From: Sinotaia quadrata
Taxonomy: Eukaryota > Mollusca > Gastropoda > Architaenioglossa > Viviparidae
Reading direction: 5' to 3'
Assembly (NCBI GenBank): GCA_028829895.1
Contig: CM054179.1
Location: 76,790,544 to 76,854,543, forward strand
Length of the DNA: 64,000 nucleotides
How positions within the stretch are numbered: position 1 is the first letter of the stretch; the number at the start of each line of letters is the position of its first letter. The translations under genes were made by a program, and so were the position numbers. Shown here in pieces: positions 1 to 14,600 of the stretch. The notes beneath the pieces are model-generated. The model was not told the DNA's origin. It saw only the letters and a list, made by a program, of their open reading frames with translations, and did no database searches.

Positions 1-1197
1 TACTATCAAAAGCAATTGAGATCATCCTCCGGTAGTTCTACTCCTAAACATGAGGAATCATTTATCACCTGCACCTACTAACTTCACTATTTCTACTCTA
101 TACCCAAGGACTTACTAAATCAATTCTACTCTCTGAAGAAATGGAGGACAAAGTAGGCTCCTTTGTATCTACTCTTCAAGAGTGAGCATGTACTTTTGTT
201 CTACTTAACAAACTGACAGGCTATTTGCTTCCTCCAATTCTATTTCTGTACAGCAAAAATCAACCAGCATTTACTCATTTACATCCTGACAGAGAAAAAA
301 AATGCTCCCAAGAGTAGTGTAGGTCAAGTATCAATTCTGAGGCAAGAACAATGAAAAGGGGAAGATAACTATGAAAAGATTCCCCTACAAAAAAGGACAT
401 TCAAAACAGATCCTGAACGATAAGTTGTCTTTTAGCTTATAAAATCCACCAAGTTGAAAAGAATCCGTAAATTGAAATAAATTCTAGAGTTCATTCTAAA
501 TGATAAGACAAGCTACAATTCTTCCTAAAACAAAACCATCAAAAAATGAAATTAATATTTTATTAAGTATAATAATAATAATGTACTCAATCTAATTATG
601 TATTCTATGTCACTTAACTAGAACTTACCTGAACTTGTATTCTAATGAGATGGACGTGGGAAAAAATTGGGAAATATCAAGAAATAGCTTTAACAGTAAA
701 ATGTACATACAACTTCATAAAATGCTAACTTAATATGTTTGTTAAGTTTAACAATTAAAAAAAGGGTGGGGAAGGGGGTTTGGGTTCTGGCCTTGCACAC
801 AGAGGAGGAGGGGAATGCAAGCCCCATAGAAGATGTAGGCATTGAAATGTTTTGTGAATAACTACTAATTATTCTATATCACACACATTTTTCATAGTAA
901 ATTAGAGAAGTATATGACATGAATTTTACATACAGTTGATGCTTATAAGGATATACACCTAACTATACACAATTCCATGTTTGCTAAAGCTAGCAAAATA
1001 ATTTATTTTTTAAATTTGAAATAAAAAAACAGTAAATGAAAGCTGCCAAAATGTTCCAAAACAGTTCTTATTAAAAGTAATATCATAAATAATATTTTCT
1101 ATATGTTATTCTTTTATATATATCGGGATAATGCAGACAGGCTAGACAGTCAAAATAACGTCATGAGCACAAATGAAAAACCTATTATCTGCATTGA
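1..1197. other. downstream of LIG3: 3' UTR and intergenic
   Basis: No coding exon recognised. The minus strand has an AATAAA at 1007-1002, about 190 bp after the LIG3 stop, which is a possible poly(A) signal. The rest is AT-rich with a short G-rich stretch near 764-820. Confidence 0.4.
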
Positions 1198-1302
1198 TCA
1201 AGCTGGCTTGAAAGGTTCTGTTGACACAAGTTTGCCGCTCTTAATGCATTTCCATAACCAGGCAGGAGTGACCAGTTCTGTAGATTTTCCTTTATTAGGA
1301 AA
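1198..1302 (-). CDS. LIG3: LIG3 exon 21: second half of the BRCT domain and stop
   Basis: A short terminal exon reads FPNKGKSTELVTPAWLWKCI then KSGKLVSTEPFKPA and TGA (1200-1198). The TPAWLWKCIKSGKLV segment carries the conserved BRCT tryptophan and matches the end of vertebrate LIG3. Acceptor TGTTTCAG; phase 0. Confidence 0.93.
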   Translation of the reverse strand, partial: FPNKGKSTELVTPAWLWKCIKSGKLVSTEPFKPA

Positions 1303-1353
1303 CTGAAACAGTATTAGTGAATGCATTAGTAATCAGATTTATACACACACACA

Positions 1354-1409
<56 letters not shown>

Positions 1410-4400
1410 GCAATCATATTGGCAATTCTGTCTCATTAAATTATGCTGCCCACATAAGACTGCTTCCACTACCCAATGCACTGAGAAATGTATTTCTGCT
1501 GCTAAGTCTTGGATGATGAGTACTAAGTTACAAATGAATGATCATAAAAATGAAGTCATGCTGGTTGGCTCCTAAAAGGGTTTCTAAATCCTTACATCTG
1601 TCAAGAGTAAGTGAACACTGGTGACATGCCTGCCAAATCTGGTCACTTACTGAGATATATGAGTGTTCATTTTGACAGCTCTCTCTCCCACTAGTACACC
1701 ACATCTTTTATACATGTACAGCAGCTTTTCTGGACCTGAGACAAATCAGTACTATTTGCAAGTTTCTCACAGTTGCTGACATAAAACCTCTTTGCATGTT
1801 TGTTCAATGTTCACTGATGCTCACTAAGCTTGATTTTCTAACTTGCTTCTCTCTTGTCTAAAACTGTCTTGTAAAGAAACTTCAACATATTAGAACACTG
1901 CAACTAGATATATTCTCAGAGCTCTAAGAACCAATCATGTCACTCCACCTCTCCAGTCTTCAGTGGCAAACTTTTCATAGCCTCTCCTTGTTTCACTTTA
2001 CTACCTGGTTCCAGCCCTAAGGTATGTGTATGATCTCAAACGTTTACGCTCCAGCTATAAGCTTACAATCATCATCCAATGCACTTTTACCATTCTAAAA
2101 TATGCAGTCAATGTTCATGCTTATCAGGGTCCATTTATCTAGAATTTCAGCCTTTGGAGCTCAGATGCAAAAAGATTGTGGTCATTTTCAAGAGAATTCT
2201 CAAGGCTCATTTTTTTTACCAGCAAGAATAGTACTAACTCTTCTGTGTCTGTTCAAACTGCATATTTGTCAATTCATTTCATTTAGGTTTCTCTTTTCGT
2301 AAATAAAGTTATTATGTATTTTCATTAAGACTCATTTTGTTGTCTTATATTATCTTTAATATTCTTATTTTTTTAAGTAGTTTGCTTCAATAGTTTTCAT
2401 ATGTTATATGTAACTGTTATAAAGCACTTACAGTTTTCATAAGATTAAGTGCTCTGCATTATTTTTATCATCATCATCCTATGTCTTTACCTATAATGTG
2501 TGTATGTATGTGTGCATATATATAAAGAAACAGACCAGAAAGAATGAACAATTTAATCTGATAAAATTACCAATTTTAATGCTTTTTAAAAGCTTTTGTG
2601 GAGTATAAAGCACCAAAATTGAATATGCTAGTAATAATTTTAAAATTAGAATTAAGAGAACACGTGCTAGAACTAGTCGTGTGCTAAATGGCTGGTGAGA
2701 AAACCAAAAGCTAATGATGCACTTCGCAGTTGCTTGTTGTACCTGTTTTGGGTGAGGAGTGATGATATGAGTGGCAGCATGGACATCAAAGTCAGGCAAA
2801 AGGTCCCCATCGAATGCTATGATGTACCGCCTTAGCTGCTTGCACTTGTCAATTGAACTCGGTAGGATGATTTTGCAGCCATGGAATGTATCTGGCAAGG
2901 TCTGGAATGCACGTCACAGACATTCAGTTACATATTTTCTTTTTTTTAAAATCTTTCTTGACACTAAGACTAGCTTCAAGTTTATATTCTAAAATGTAAC
3001 ATAGCATCTATAATGCAGGCATTATTTTTTTTTTAATTTTAACTGTACAGAGGTTTTTGTGTTTTTTTTTTTTTTTTATAATACTTACTATATATCTTCA
3101 CCAAAAGGATTCTACTTGCTTTATTTATTCATCTACCACTAAAAATGAAAGATCAACAACAAACACCCAGAGAGATTATTTTTAAAAAAATAAATTTCAT
3201 GAGTTACCTAACTGTCTCGTGCACAAGAATCAACTCCCTTCATTATAACTATACAAACTGCAAAATAAAAAAGATACCTGGGAGGACGAACAGAGAGATG
3301 TAGATAGCATTCTGTAAGTATTAAATGGGGAAACAAGTTATTTTCATTAAGTACATTTTTTCAATGTGCGATCAGGTATACAAATAGGTCAAGTTAAAAT
3401 AACTATGAAAGGATAACTACCATGCTTTACCAGAAATTAGAAGACTGTTGTTTACTGAACAGTCAAGCAGAAAAGAAAAGAAAACCTAACCTTAGGCCAT
3501 ATTTGTTGAGATTAAGGGGTGAAGATTAAGAAATAGACACAAATCCCAGGTCAGTGTTGTTAAAAGCACAGATTTCACTCAGTGAGGTGAGGTGAAGAGA
3601 CAGGATCTAAAGGAAACAGGGGTTAAAGGATCAACTGCATAAGGTATTCAACCATTAAGCTGTGCTTGTAAGATTTAACAGAAATTTTCAATAATTTGTT
3701 GTGTACTCTATCCCATCTTGGATCACACGCAAGCACACACACACACACAGCTCTTAAATGGGTTTATTTTAAATATCCAGAAATAAATTTGGTGCAATAG
3801 TCATTCAATCTTGAGCCACAATAATATACAACATGCCATCTTGAAGCAAACATGTCAAGGTGAACCATTTATAATACATTTTAGTAACAGTAAGATGGCG
3901 ACAACAATAAATCATATAAAAATATTATGCATTACTCAACAAAATTACAAACAATATGGTGTTCATAAACTTGACAAGTTTTGTCAGAATATCTAGTTCT
4001 CTGTTTAAAAAATTTGACACACACCTTTCCTGACAACTTTGCTGGTGAAGGTGAGTTTTTGTCACTGACACTGGCTTTAGCATCAATCACAGGAGCAGAG
4101 AACTTCTGGGGAGATTTGACTCCCTTAGATGGATGGTAAAACATCTCCATGTGTTTAAGTTTCGTCTGGTAACAGTTGGCTCCATACTTGCACTCAAGTT
4201 TGTTCTTTAAATAAAAATTCACAGATATGAGTTTTAGCTTTATTCTTTCCAACCCTTTTTCTTGTTTTAAACTGGTTATATTTGTGGGTGTTGTAGGATA
4301 ATAGCCCACGTTAATACTTTTACTTACTCCTAGTATATAGTACACAGTTATTTATTTTTAACAATTACATGAACCCCTTCACAAATTGGCATTTCAGAAC

Positions 4401-7400
4401 TACCTGCAATAATGAAAGTTTTTTGCTAAACAGAATGCTAATTCTTCAAGAAACATAAGGGATATAATATAACTTTTGGTCAAACCAGAAAAATAATACA
4501 TAGCATCATTGATATGATATTTATTACAACAAATCATTCAATATTCCCTCTATAGTTTAGGTTCCAATGATGATGATGATGTTGATGACGATGGTGGTGG
4601 TGGTGGAAGTGGTGGCAATATAAATGTATCAGCACATTCTTCAATAGTTCTAGACCCTTTGGTGACAGGCTGTTATGCTTCACAAATGTGATTTAGAAGA
4701 GACTGGATCAGTAAAAAAAATCACCATAAATGACAAGGATGCCAAATGAATCTATAACCAAATAAATATGCACTTCAAGTCTAGATCTCATGACAACCCA
4801 CTGAACAAAACTTGCAGGCATTAGGAAATATCTTTAGAAAAAAGACAAGTGATACACACTTTCTTAGTTGGTGAAGATTCAGGAGTCACATCGCTAGCAT
4901 TGCGCTTCATTCCTTTACGAGGGGTTGTTTCCCTTGAATAATTTCCGTTCAAGTTATCACTGGTATCATCGTCATCCCCTTCAAATCCGCTATTGTCATT
5001 ATCTCCTTCATTATCACTGCCATCATCATCATTCTTGGTGGACAGGCCAGCAGATATTTCGAGATCTGATTTCTTTTTAGATTCAGTGTACAATGTCTGA
5101 AATATCACCAAAATAACTTGCAAACAATAGTGAACAATTTCTGCATAAAGTTTTCAATCAATCACAAAAGAATGCAAACAATACTCTGAACACAATATCT
5201 ATAATATCTAAATTCTAAAATTCTAACAAACACAGCCACACCACATACAGCTTGCAGTATCAGAAATAACAGCACAAATAAATTTAAGCAATAAACATTC
5301 AGAAAAGCTGACTAAAATCCATAACAGACTGAAGTTCAGTAAACTCTTGGCTACATTACCTGCAATCGTGGGAGATCTGTGGCTTCTTTCCATGTCTTGT
5401 CATCACGCATTTTCTGAATTCGTGGAAACCTAATGGATATGCCATCTGCAGTGTGAATCTCTGCTTTGCTGAACTCTGCCCCAATAATTTCCCACACTGG
5501 GGCCTTTTTGGGGTCTGCTACCACAAAGTCTGGTACAACCTGTTTTATGATCAAACTATTAATCAAAGATATAACTAAATTTATATATCCATTACAATTA
5601 ATACAAAATAAATACTAAATCTGCATAAGTTTTCCAGCAAATTAATCAACCATAAATTAATCCAAGATGTAACAAATTCATAAATTGTTAAAATTAACAA
5701 ATTAAATTACAAAATTAATTTACAAAATAATTAAGTTTTCAAGAGCGTTGAAGCTAATTTAATTATATTTTTAACAAACTTAAGTAAACTTCTAAAACAG
5801 GTGAAAATTATTCTCTGTAGTAATTTCACCACAGGCCATCCTAATTTGTATAAATATATGTATAAATAAAACTGTTATTTATGCAAGTGAGTGTGTTCTA
5901 AAATGAACCTTTATCATAAGCCACTGGAGTTTATCAGTACACATTTGTAGCACTGAATAATGTACAAAATTTGATTAAATGATGAGAGATTGCCAAGAGG
6001 ATAATTAATATCTAAAACAATGTGATTAAAATTAATTATATAAATACAATAATGACACTTAACCTTTTGAACCCTGCACGTAAAAATCCCCTAACCCAAG
6101 CTCCCTGAGCAAAAAACGTCAATTTTTTTTTTAAATGTTTTTTTTTTAAATTTTCTACGTGAAATTAGTTAGCCACTCAATGTGTGAAACACTTTATCGC
6201 CAAAATTCATTCTTGGAAGGATAATCTGACCAACAGCAGCTGTGAATTCTAATGCACAGGTAGTCTTTGCATGCAGAACATTGAAAGACCATCGCCATAT
6301 TTAGCCTTGTACAGTACACTGAACTTGCGCACCAAGACGCAGACACACCAAATCTTTGGAAGAGTTAATTTCTAGGGTAAGTCAGCATATACTGATGTAG
6401 TTTATCAGAATATAGTTTTATACATTCATCCCACTATTACAGGCCACCAGGGAAATCCAATTTTCTGGTAATCCCGCTAAAGCGGGATCTCAAGTTCAAA
6501 GGGTTAACTAATTTGTCTCTACAAGTAACACTCCTCAAATGCACAAGTTTCATATTTATTACCTAAGATCTGAATTCAATATTATTTCTGTGCTGGTATG
6601 TCTTAATATGAAAACTGAACTGCCTCCACCTAAAGTGTGCGTGCGCAAGATTGTGCAAGCATGTGCATGTGTCTTTGTTACAGCCTAAAATAACATTTAG
6701 AGAATCAGAACTTTTGTTAATGAACTCTTTGATGCTTAGTTTATAGATGAATAAATATAACTATTGGATTTTTGTGGGGGAACTTGATGAGTACATTTTA
6801 CCATGAAAAATTGTGCAAATTGCAAAAAGAAAATGGGTCTGGTATTTAAAAACAAAAACTTTGCATAGCTCTGAATTTATGACTATGATTCCCATTGTCT
6901 TTTGTAATTCTCTCCCCTTTTTCTTTAGCCTCAATACGCTTCACCTCTATGATTATCTTATTTTTCATTCTCTTTATAATTCTTACATTCTGTCCCTTTT
7001 TCCTTTCATCTGAAAGTCTTTCTGTCTTTGATACATGACACAATTTATTTTTTTATTTTTCTCCCCATCCTCTTGTGTCTACTTTCTATCGTACTTATTT
7101 ACCTGTTTTTTCACTTTCAGCCAAGATGGGACTTTATTGGGGTCCTTACTGATTTTCACCATCTCCAGCTCTGTCTGAAGGTTTTCTATTGTCTTGTCAT
7201 CCAGTCCATTGCCACATTTGGACACAGTGCGAAAGGTTTTTGTAGTTGGGTCATAGCATCCCATTAGAAATATTGACATCAAGCCACCTGGGCAATAATG
7301 AGAAAGGCAACTATAATTTACACTATAAATAAAGAGAAATAAAAAAGTGAAAGGTGAGAAATTTGAAATATTTCTAAATTAAGATGCAAAAATCTAGTCT

Positions 7401-10400
7401 CTTAGATAAATTAACTTTTAATACCATCTTGTACTAATAATTTTTTTTTTTCAAACAAAAATTAAGAAAGTGTGTAATGAATCAACAAGTGTGTAAGTAT
7501 GGAGATTTCCTGTGTACAATATATAGCATATACACTGACATTCTGAATATCTGAAGGTGGGACAACAGTGAATAAAAGCATCATTAACCATTGCTTCTCC
7601 TGTTAGATCACTTGATGTATTTATTATTTTCTTCATATTTTTCAGTTTTATTACATATAAGCAAATGTTGTGTTGGTTATTCTTTCAAAAGACCTGGTAA
7701 GATGTTATAATGACATTGTACTGTATATCACAAACAATCTCTTTTAATGTTGAGTTGTTTCATGATTTATTTACCTGAGCAATCAAACTCGTAAATGCTA
7801 ATTTCTTCATCATTCAAATGTTTGCATGATTAGGAGGTACATGTACTTTACACATATTTGTATCCAAGCCAAAACTTATTTAGTTTTTCTTGATATGAAG
7901 GGGAAGTAATTCAAGACAAAGGATTGAAAAAGTAATCTGCCTCCCTTGCAATCTATTCTTGAGACTAGGAACAGTTAAAAATATCAGATATGGATATATC
8001 TGAGTAAGATATGTCCTCCTAACAATGTGAAAACTCTGTATAGGTTTGTGAGAGTAAGATGCATCCTAATAATGTGAGTACTATTTGCATGGAAAATGAG
8101 AGCTTGGATATGATACAATAAGACAAATTCTAATATTGCAGATACTTGATAAAATATACTGTAGAAGAAAAATTATTGTGCATAAAAAGATAACAAAGAT
8201 TTTCTCTTATACATGTCTGATTTCTTAGCATCTATTTGTACGACAGTTATATACTAAGTTTTCCATTCATTTTCTTTCCTTCTTTCCAAACATGTTCAAA
8301 CAGTAAAAAAATAGAATCAATTGTATTTATATATAATTATTTAAAATAATTATGTATCATATTATCTTTAATTTAAAATAATTTAAACAAATTAATAAAA
8401 TGCAACCATTCCGTGATTTTTTGGTGGGGAGGGAGGGTAAAATATTTAATGTTAATCCAGCATGAGGCAAAACATATTATTCACCATTTCTAAAAAAAAA
8501 TAGCAGGTAACACTACAAAATCTAGACTGCAACATTAAGTCATACACTTTTCAAATACTCAAGAATACATACATACTTGTACATGACATTGTCACTTTTC
8601 ATTTGTACCTATCAAACATTATTTACACCTGTAACATGTTAAACCATTTTACCTTTGTTTCCGGTGCCATAGTAAGCACCAAGCACAATGAGGTCAGCAG
8701 AGTCTGCCATGCGCCCTTCATGAAGGTAATCTTTTTTAACCTTCAGCCAGTGCCGTTTCCCTGGTTCATATACACTCTACAATTTAAAGAACACTGGTTT
8801 ACAGTCATTAGGATGTTGTCACTTTCCTGGATTAAAGAGCATTGCTTTAGGGTCATTAGGGATGAATGCTCCTTTCCTGGATTAAAGAACATTGGTTTAC
8901 AGTCATTAGGGATGCTGTCACTTTCCAGGATTAAAGAACATTAGTTTACAGTCATTAGGGATGCTGTAACTTTCTGGGATTAAAGAACATTACAGTCATT
9001 AGGGATGCTGTCACTTTCCAGGATTAAAGAACATTAGTCTCAGATGTATTACAGTTGGTTTCTCTGGCTCATATACACTCTACAATTTAAAGAACACTGG
9101 TTTACAGTCATAAGGGATGCTGATTCTTTCCTGGATTAAAGAACATTAATTTTCAGTGCACTACAGTGTTGTTTCTCTGGCTTGTATACACTATACAATT
9201 TAAAGAACATTAATTTACAATGCATCACATTTCTAACTGTCTAATGTAAGATCTATAACTCAAAGAGCATTAACAGTGTATTACAATGGTGATCTCTTAC
9301 TATGTATGCTTTACGAGTTAAAAAAAATAATATTCATTAAAAGTGTATTATAATGGTGTTCTCTGGCTCTTTAGAGTGTAAAAGTTAAAGAATATTTATT
9401 AACAGTAGGCTACAAAGCAAACAATCTCACTCAAATAAAGAAACCAGTACAAAATGAAACAGACAAAATGGAAAGAACCTTTTTATAAAAAAAAAATGTG
9501 GATATGGTTAAATATCTAGAAAGTAATCCAAACATTTTAAACCAGGTAAATTTGACCCCCACAAAACAACAAAACTATGAATAGAAATTTCAAGAACCTA
9601 CCTAATGAAAGAGAATCAATCATATGCACCAAACAAGAATCACAACTTTACCATAAGAAAATAAAATTCTACCTCAAAACTTACCAAATAATATCATGCC
9701 TCACAACTTATGGAAGAAAGTCACACCGCACAGCTTACAAATAAAACCATGCCTCACAACTCAGACATATCTCACAACTTTCCTATAAAAAGCATGTCTC
9801 AAAACTTATCAAAGAAAACTGTGCCTCATGAATTACTACAAATGTCATGCCTCATAAAATGTAGTCTCAAAATTTTTTTTAAAAAGTGTTAAAAAGAAAA
9901 GTTTACAAAGGAGCAGTTGTATTACACTGATGGCAGGAGACAAGCAACATTTATCACTGCAAACTTGCTTTAAATCCAATGAATGCAAAAGAACATACAC
10001 TATGATAACGTAAATGACAAAGAAATGACAAAGTGGTACTAGTCAAACAAGTCAACTGATACAAAAAATCATTCAGGTCAAATGGCATGTGGAGTAAAAT
10101 GCAATTAGAGTCAAAACAATCAAATGACATGTATAGAGTCAAACACGTCTAATGAAACCTTGAGTCAAACAAAATAATAGAGTCATACATGTCAAATGTA
10201 AGAACAAAATCAAACAAGACAAAAGAAAAACAAAATCAAACAATCAAATGGCATGAGAAGTCAATCAAATGACAAGTTGAGTCCACACATGCCAAATGTC
10301 ACATGGAATCCAACAAGATAAATTACACTTTCATGAAATGGCACAAGAAGTCAAACAAGTATAATGATGCGTAACATCAAAACTTGTCAGATGACACATC

Positions 10401-11627
10401 AAGTCAAACAAGGCCAATGGCTTGAGGTCAAGTACATGAAATGGCACAAGAAGTCGTAACAAGTCAAATGATACATAGCATCAAGCATGTCAGATGAAGC
10501 ATGAAGTCATACAAGTCAAATAAAAAGAGAGTATATGTCAAATAGCTTATGAAGTCAAACATGTCAAATGACACATATAAATTTCAACTTACATTTGCAT
10601 CTTTGAGGACAAGTCCCTCAAGACCCTCACTGAAAACTTTCTTCATCAGATCCTGCAGTTCCGAGGTTTTCTAAACATATAATTTGGGGAAAAAAACCCA
10701 CTAAAACATGTGTATAAATCATCAAATGAAAAATATATTAAGTTACCAATTTAGGCCACTTAATGATAATAGAAGACAGTAAGAAAACAGTAATTTGGCA
10801 ATTCCAATCTGCTTCATAATAATAAATACTATTTGAAACTCATTCATATAAAAATACTTAACTAATGTCAGGAAATAAAAAAGAAAAACAAAAACCAACC
10901 CTCCCCCCAAGAACAACCAACAAACCTTGATTTTGTGAACTTCAGAAAGAGCAACTCTGTGTTCAATTTCAGTCATGTTGTGCTCCAAAATCTCTCGACG
11001 CTCTTTCATTGGTCTAGAAATAAATAAAGAATGCCTCAAGGTAAGTTTTATATATATATATATATATATATATAAATATTTGTTATAAATTTTACATCTC
11101 AAATAATCAAGGATTTCAGTTGAGCTGCAATATTCACACCAATATGAAAAGAAAAAAAACAAATTTATAAAGCTCAGTACATGCACAGAACAAACAAAAC
11201 AATTAGATAACTAATGCAGAACAAGGCAAAATGTAAAATAATAATAATAGTAATAGCTATATCACTGCTACTTCTAATAATAATAACTAAGAAAATGATT
11301 TAACATTTTCAGCCCATCCAAAAGTTTTAAAATACATGTACATCAATAATCCAAGAAACTCTCATCTAATCCTAAATCCACCCTTCCCACCCACCTCACC
11401 CTAAAACCACCCACCCATTCCACCCCACTCTACCCCAATCTGGTGCATAATTGACAAAGCAGGAAGCACATTGCTGCTCAAATCAATGACAACATATTTC
11501 ATCAAAGATAAAACAAAAAATAAGTTGGAATTAAACAAATTAAAATCTGGATTACAAAGAGTTTAAAATGCATTCACATTTGCTTTGAAGCACATATTTT
11601 ATTTTGTCTGCTACTTGCCATTCTCAG

Positions 11628-11663
<36 letters not shown>

Positions 11664-14600
11664 AAATGAGTTATGTTTATGAATGCAATAAGGAAAAATA
11701 TTGAATTATAGAAGATAGACAGAAAGAGAGAGAGAGGAGAGCTTGTCAAGTTAAGGGAGATTAACAACTTCTGAAATGATGAGCTTCCATTATCTCCCTT
11801 TAAAGGTATACCGTTGGCTCAGTACAAAGAAAGTACATAGACGCTCTGCACATAGGCACTCCATGGGTTAACAAGCAGAACAGAAACATTCAGAATTACT
11901 GGAAATTCTATGATAAAATTGTGAGACTCATACAATTTTCACTATCTAAAAGGTCTCGGTTACACAACATCAAAACAAAACAAAAACATGAAAAGAAAGA
12001 AACTCACTTCTCCATGAGATTTTCATTGTTAATAAGTAGGCAGTCAAACACGAAGAGACAAACTTTGGCATCTTCAAATTCTGCTTTCTGAAACAATCAC
12101 CACTCATATATAACCATCCACTTACTTTTGACTTTTAACTTAATGAAATTATGAGAATTATCATATAACATATATCATATATCATAACATATGAGAAGAA
12201 ATGAGAAATGTAAGAGAAGAAACGAGAAACGTAATGAGATGAGAAGAAATGAGAAACGTTAAGAGAAGAGAAGAAATGAAAAACGAAAGAGAAGTAATGA
12301 GAAAATGTAACAAGAGTTGAGAAATAGGCCTAATGAGGAGCGTAGCGAGAGAGTGAAACAGTAGCAGTTGGGACGGCTACACTTGGGTTCCGGGAAGAAG
12401 CCCCGGAAGACATTTTTACTACAACTCATTTAATTTTTATTCTATATGTATTCTCAGCAATGCAAATCAGCGATTCCATTTTCTGACCTTGTGTACTCCC
12501 AATGTACCAAATGGAAGAGGTTTTCCTGTTGCAGTGTCGACCAGCAATACCTCAGCATCTAAAATTAAATCATTTCCAGTGGGGAATGCTTTGGGAATGA
12601 AGTCTTTGAAGTGAGCCACCTGTGGATAGAACAGACAAATAATTCTGTGAATAAAAAGGCAAATAAAATTCTGAGGATAGAATAGACAAAGAATTCTGAC
12701 AGTGAGACTGTCCAACAGTAGTTCTTGGTATTTTAAAAAAATGAATTGATCAATAAACTATCAATCATGTTCCATGAGATGAAATTATTTTCAGATGGGG
12801 AAATTGGCTCACTAAACAGTCTTGGAAAGCAACAAGTTTATTTTTTAAAATGAAATCAGTAAATGGAAGTAAATAACAAATTACTAATGATGTTCTTACT
12901 TTGTGTGGTAAAACTGGTTTAAGGCTGCGGCTGAAGTATCGAAATTCATGCCCACTCTTGTGCAACTGAACACGCTCGCCATCGTACTTAATCTCTGCAT
13001 ATATGCCATTGGGACACTTCTTGAAGGCTTGTTCAACTGAGCGGCATGCCTCTGCCTGCAGGAAAATGTCAAAGGTAAACTGGCATCAATAAAATTAAAT
13101 CATGCAATCTTACCAGAAACAATGAACATAAATTCAAAGAACTATTTTTAACAGTTTCTAGAGACATGCCCATCCACATGAGGAAAACAAAACAAAAGCA
13201 AAAATATAATGAACTGTTAGTACAGGACTGAAAGCACACAAAAAAAATGAAAGTATTGGATTAAATAATGATATATGAATACATTGTATCTTTTGACTCT
13301 TATACTTAAATAACTCATTAAGACATCGCCTGGGCATGGAAAAATGATTATTTTTTCTACCTGGTATGATGATTCTCATTTATACTTGATACGCAAGAAA
13401 CTGTATTTGTTTTCAATAGAAAAAAATAAATAAAATTATCTGTACTACTGTATGAAAGCATAGAAAGAATGAAACCAAAGTAAAGAATAAAATTAAATAA
13501 ACATATGAAAATGGCCTTGTATGTCATTAGAGCAAGAGTACAATCAGACAGAGTACCAAATCTATCTCACACTGTGTGCCCACAATTTAATAATTATTCA
13601 AAGCAAAATATGCAAAGAAAGAAAACACTAGAAATTGCTTTTAAAACCATACAACATGACAAGATAATGCCAACACTTGTTTTTAACAAGTCATGTCAAC
13701 ATTCATGGGTAGGTTGGCAAATATCCATTCTGTCTCAACAAGAATGCAAAAACTGCTCTCTCCATCTCCCTCCCCGACAAACCACCTATACCCCTTTTGT
13801 GATAACTCACCAGCATAGGAAGGACTGGGGTCATGAGAGATGCCTTAATGCTGAGCCGTTTGGTCATGCCAGGTTTGCCAGCTTCCAGGGCCTTTGTCTT
13901 ATTTTTCAGCACACGCTCTACCACAGTCTTCAGATTACGGGAAGCTTGAAATGCAGCATAAGCATTTGGGTCAAGGCCATCTAGGCTATTTTTAGACCAA
14001 ATAAAGTGGCTTTCATTGAAATATGTTTTGCATTTTGTTGCTCCTAAATTTACTCAACAAACTACAAAAAGATGGTGATCATCAAGATGATGGTGGTGAT
14101 GAAGGTGCTGGTGGTGGTGGTGGTAGTAGTGGTAGTAGTGGTGGATAAATAATGATGTTGCTGATTAATATAATGATGATAATGACTGTGATAACTTCAT
14201 TTTGCACCTTTGTTAATAATTTGAAACAATGTTTTTAGTATCAGATTTGTGCAACCAGTGATAAGCAAAATTATCAAAATTAAACAAATTATATGAGGCA
14301 ACGAATATTTTTTTTCAAAGTTTTAATATTTTTACTTTCAATTGTATGTATTCAAAGAAAGAAAAGCATTCTCACAGAACAGAATAGAGTATATGAATAA
14401 AATAGTTTTAACAAACAAACACACAATCAAACATACTCACATGTGCTTTGCACCAGCATTAATCCTCAGGTCATGTTTGACGAGTCTTACGAACATCTTC
14501 AAATCATTAGCAGTACATCTGTGCACATTAAACTTTGCATGAGTACATTAAGACTGTTTGAATAAAATACATGCTCAAAAGCACTCACACAAGAAAAAGT

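Noticed and set aside
10743..11186. 147-codon minus-strand open frame
   Set aside because: Only the part 10926-11013 is coding (LIG3 exon 13); the rest is flanking intron.
11800..11880. TTTAAAGG...GGGTTAAC as another TTAA MITE
   Set aside because: The ends do not form matching inverted repeats.
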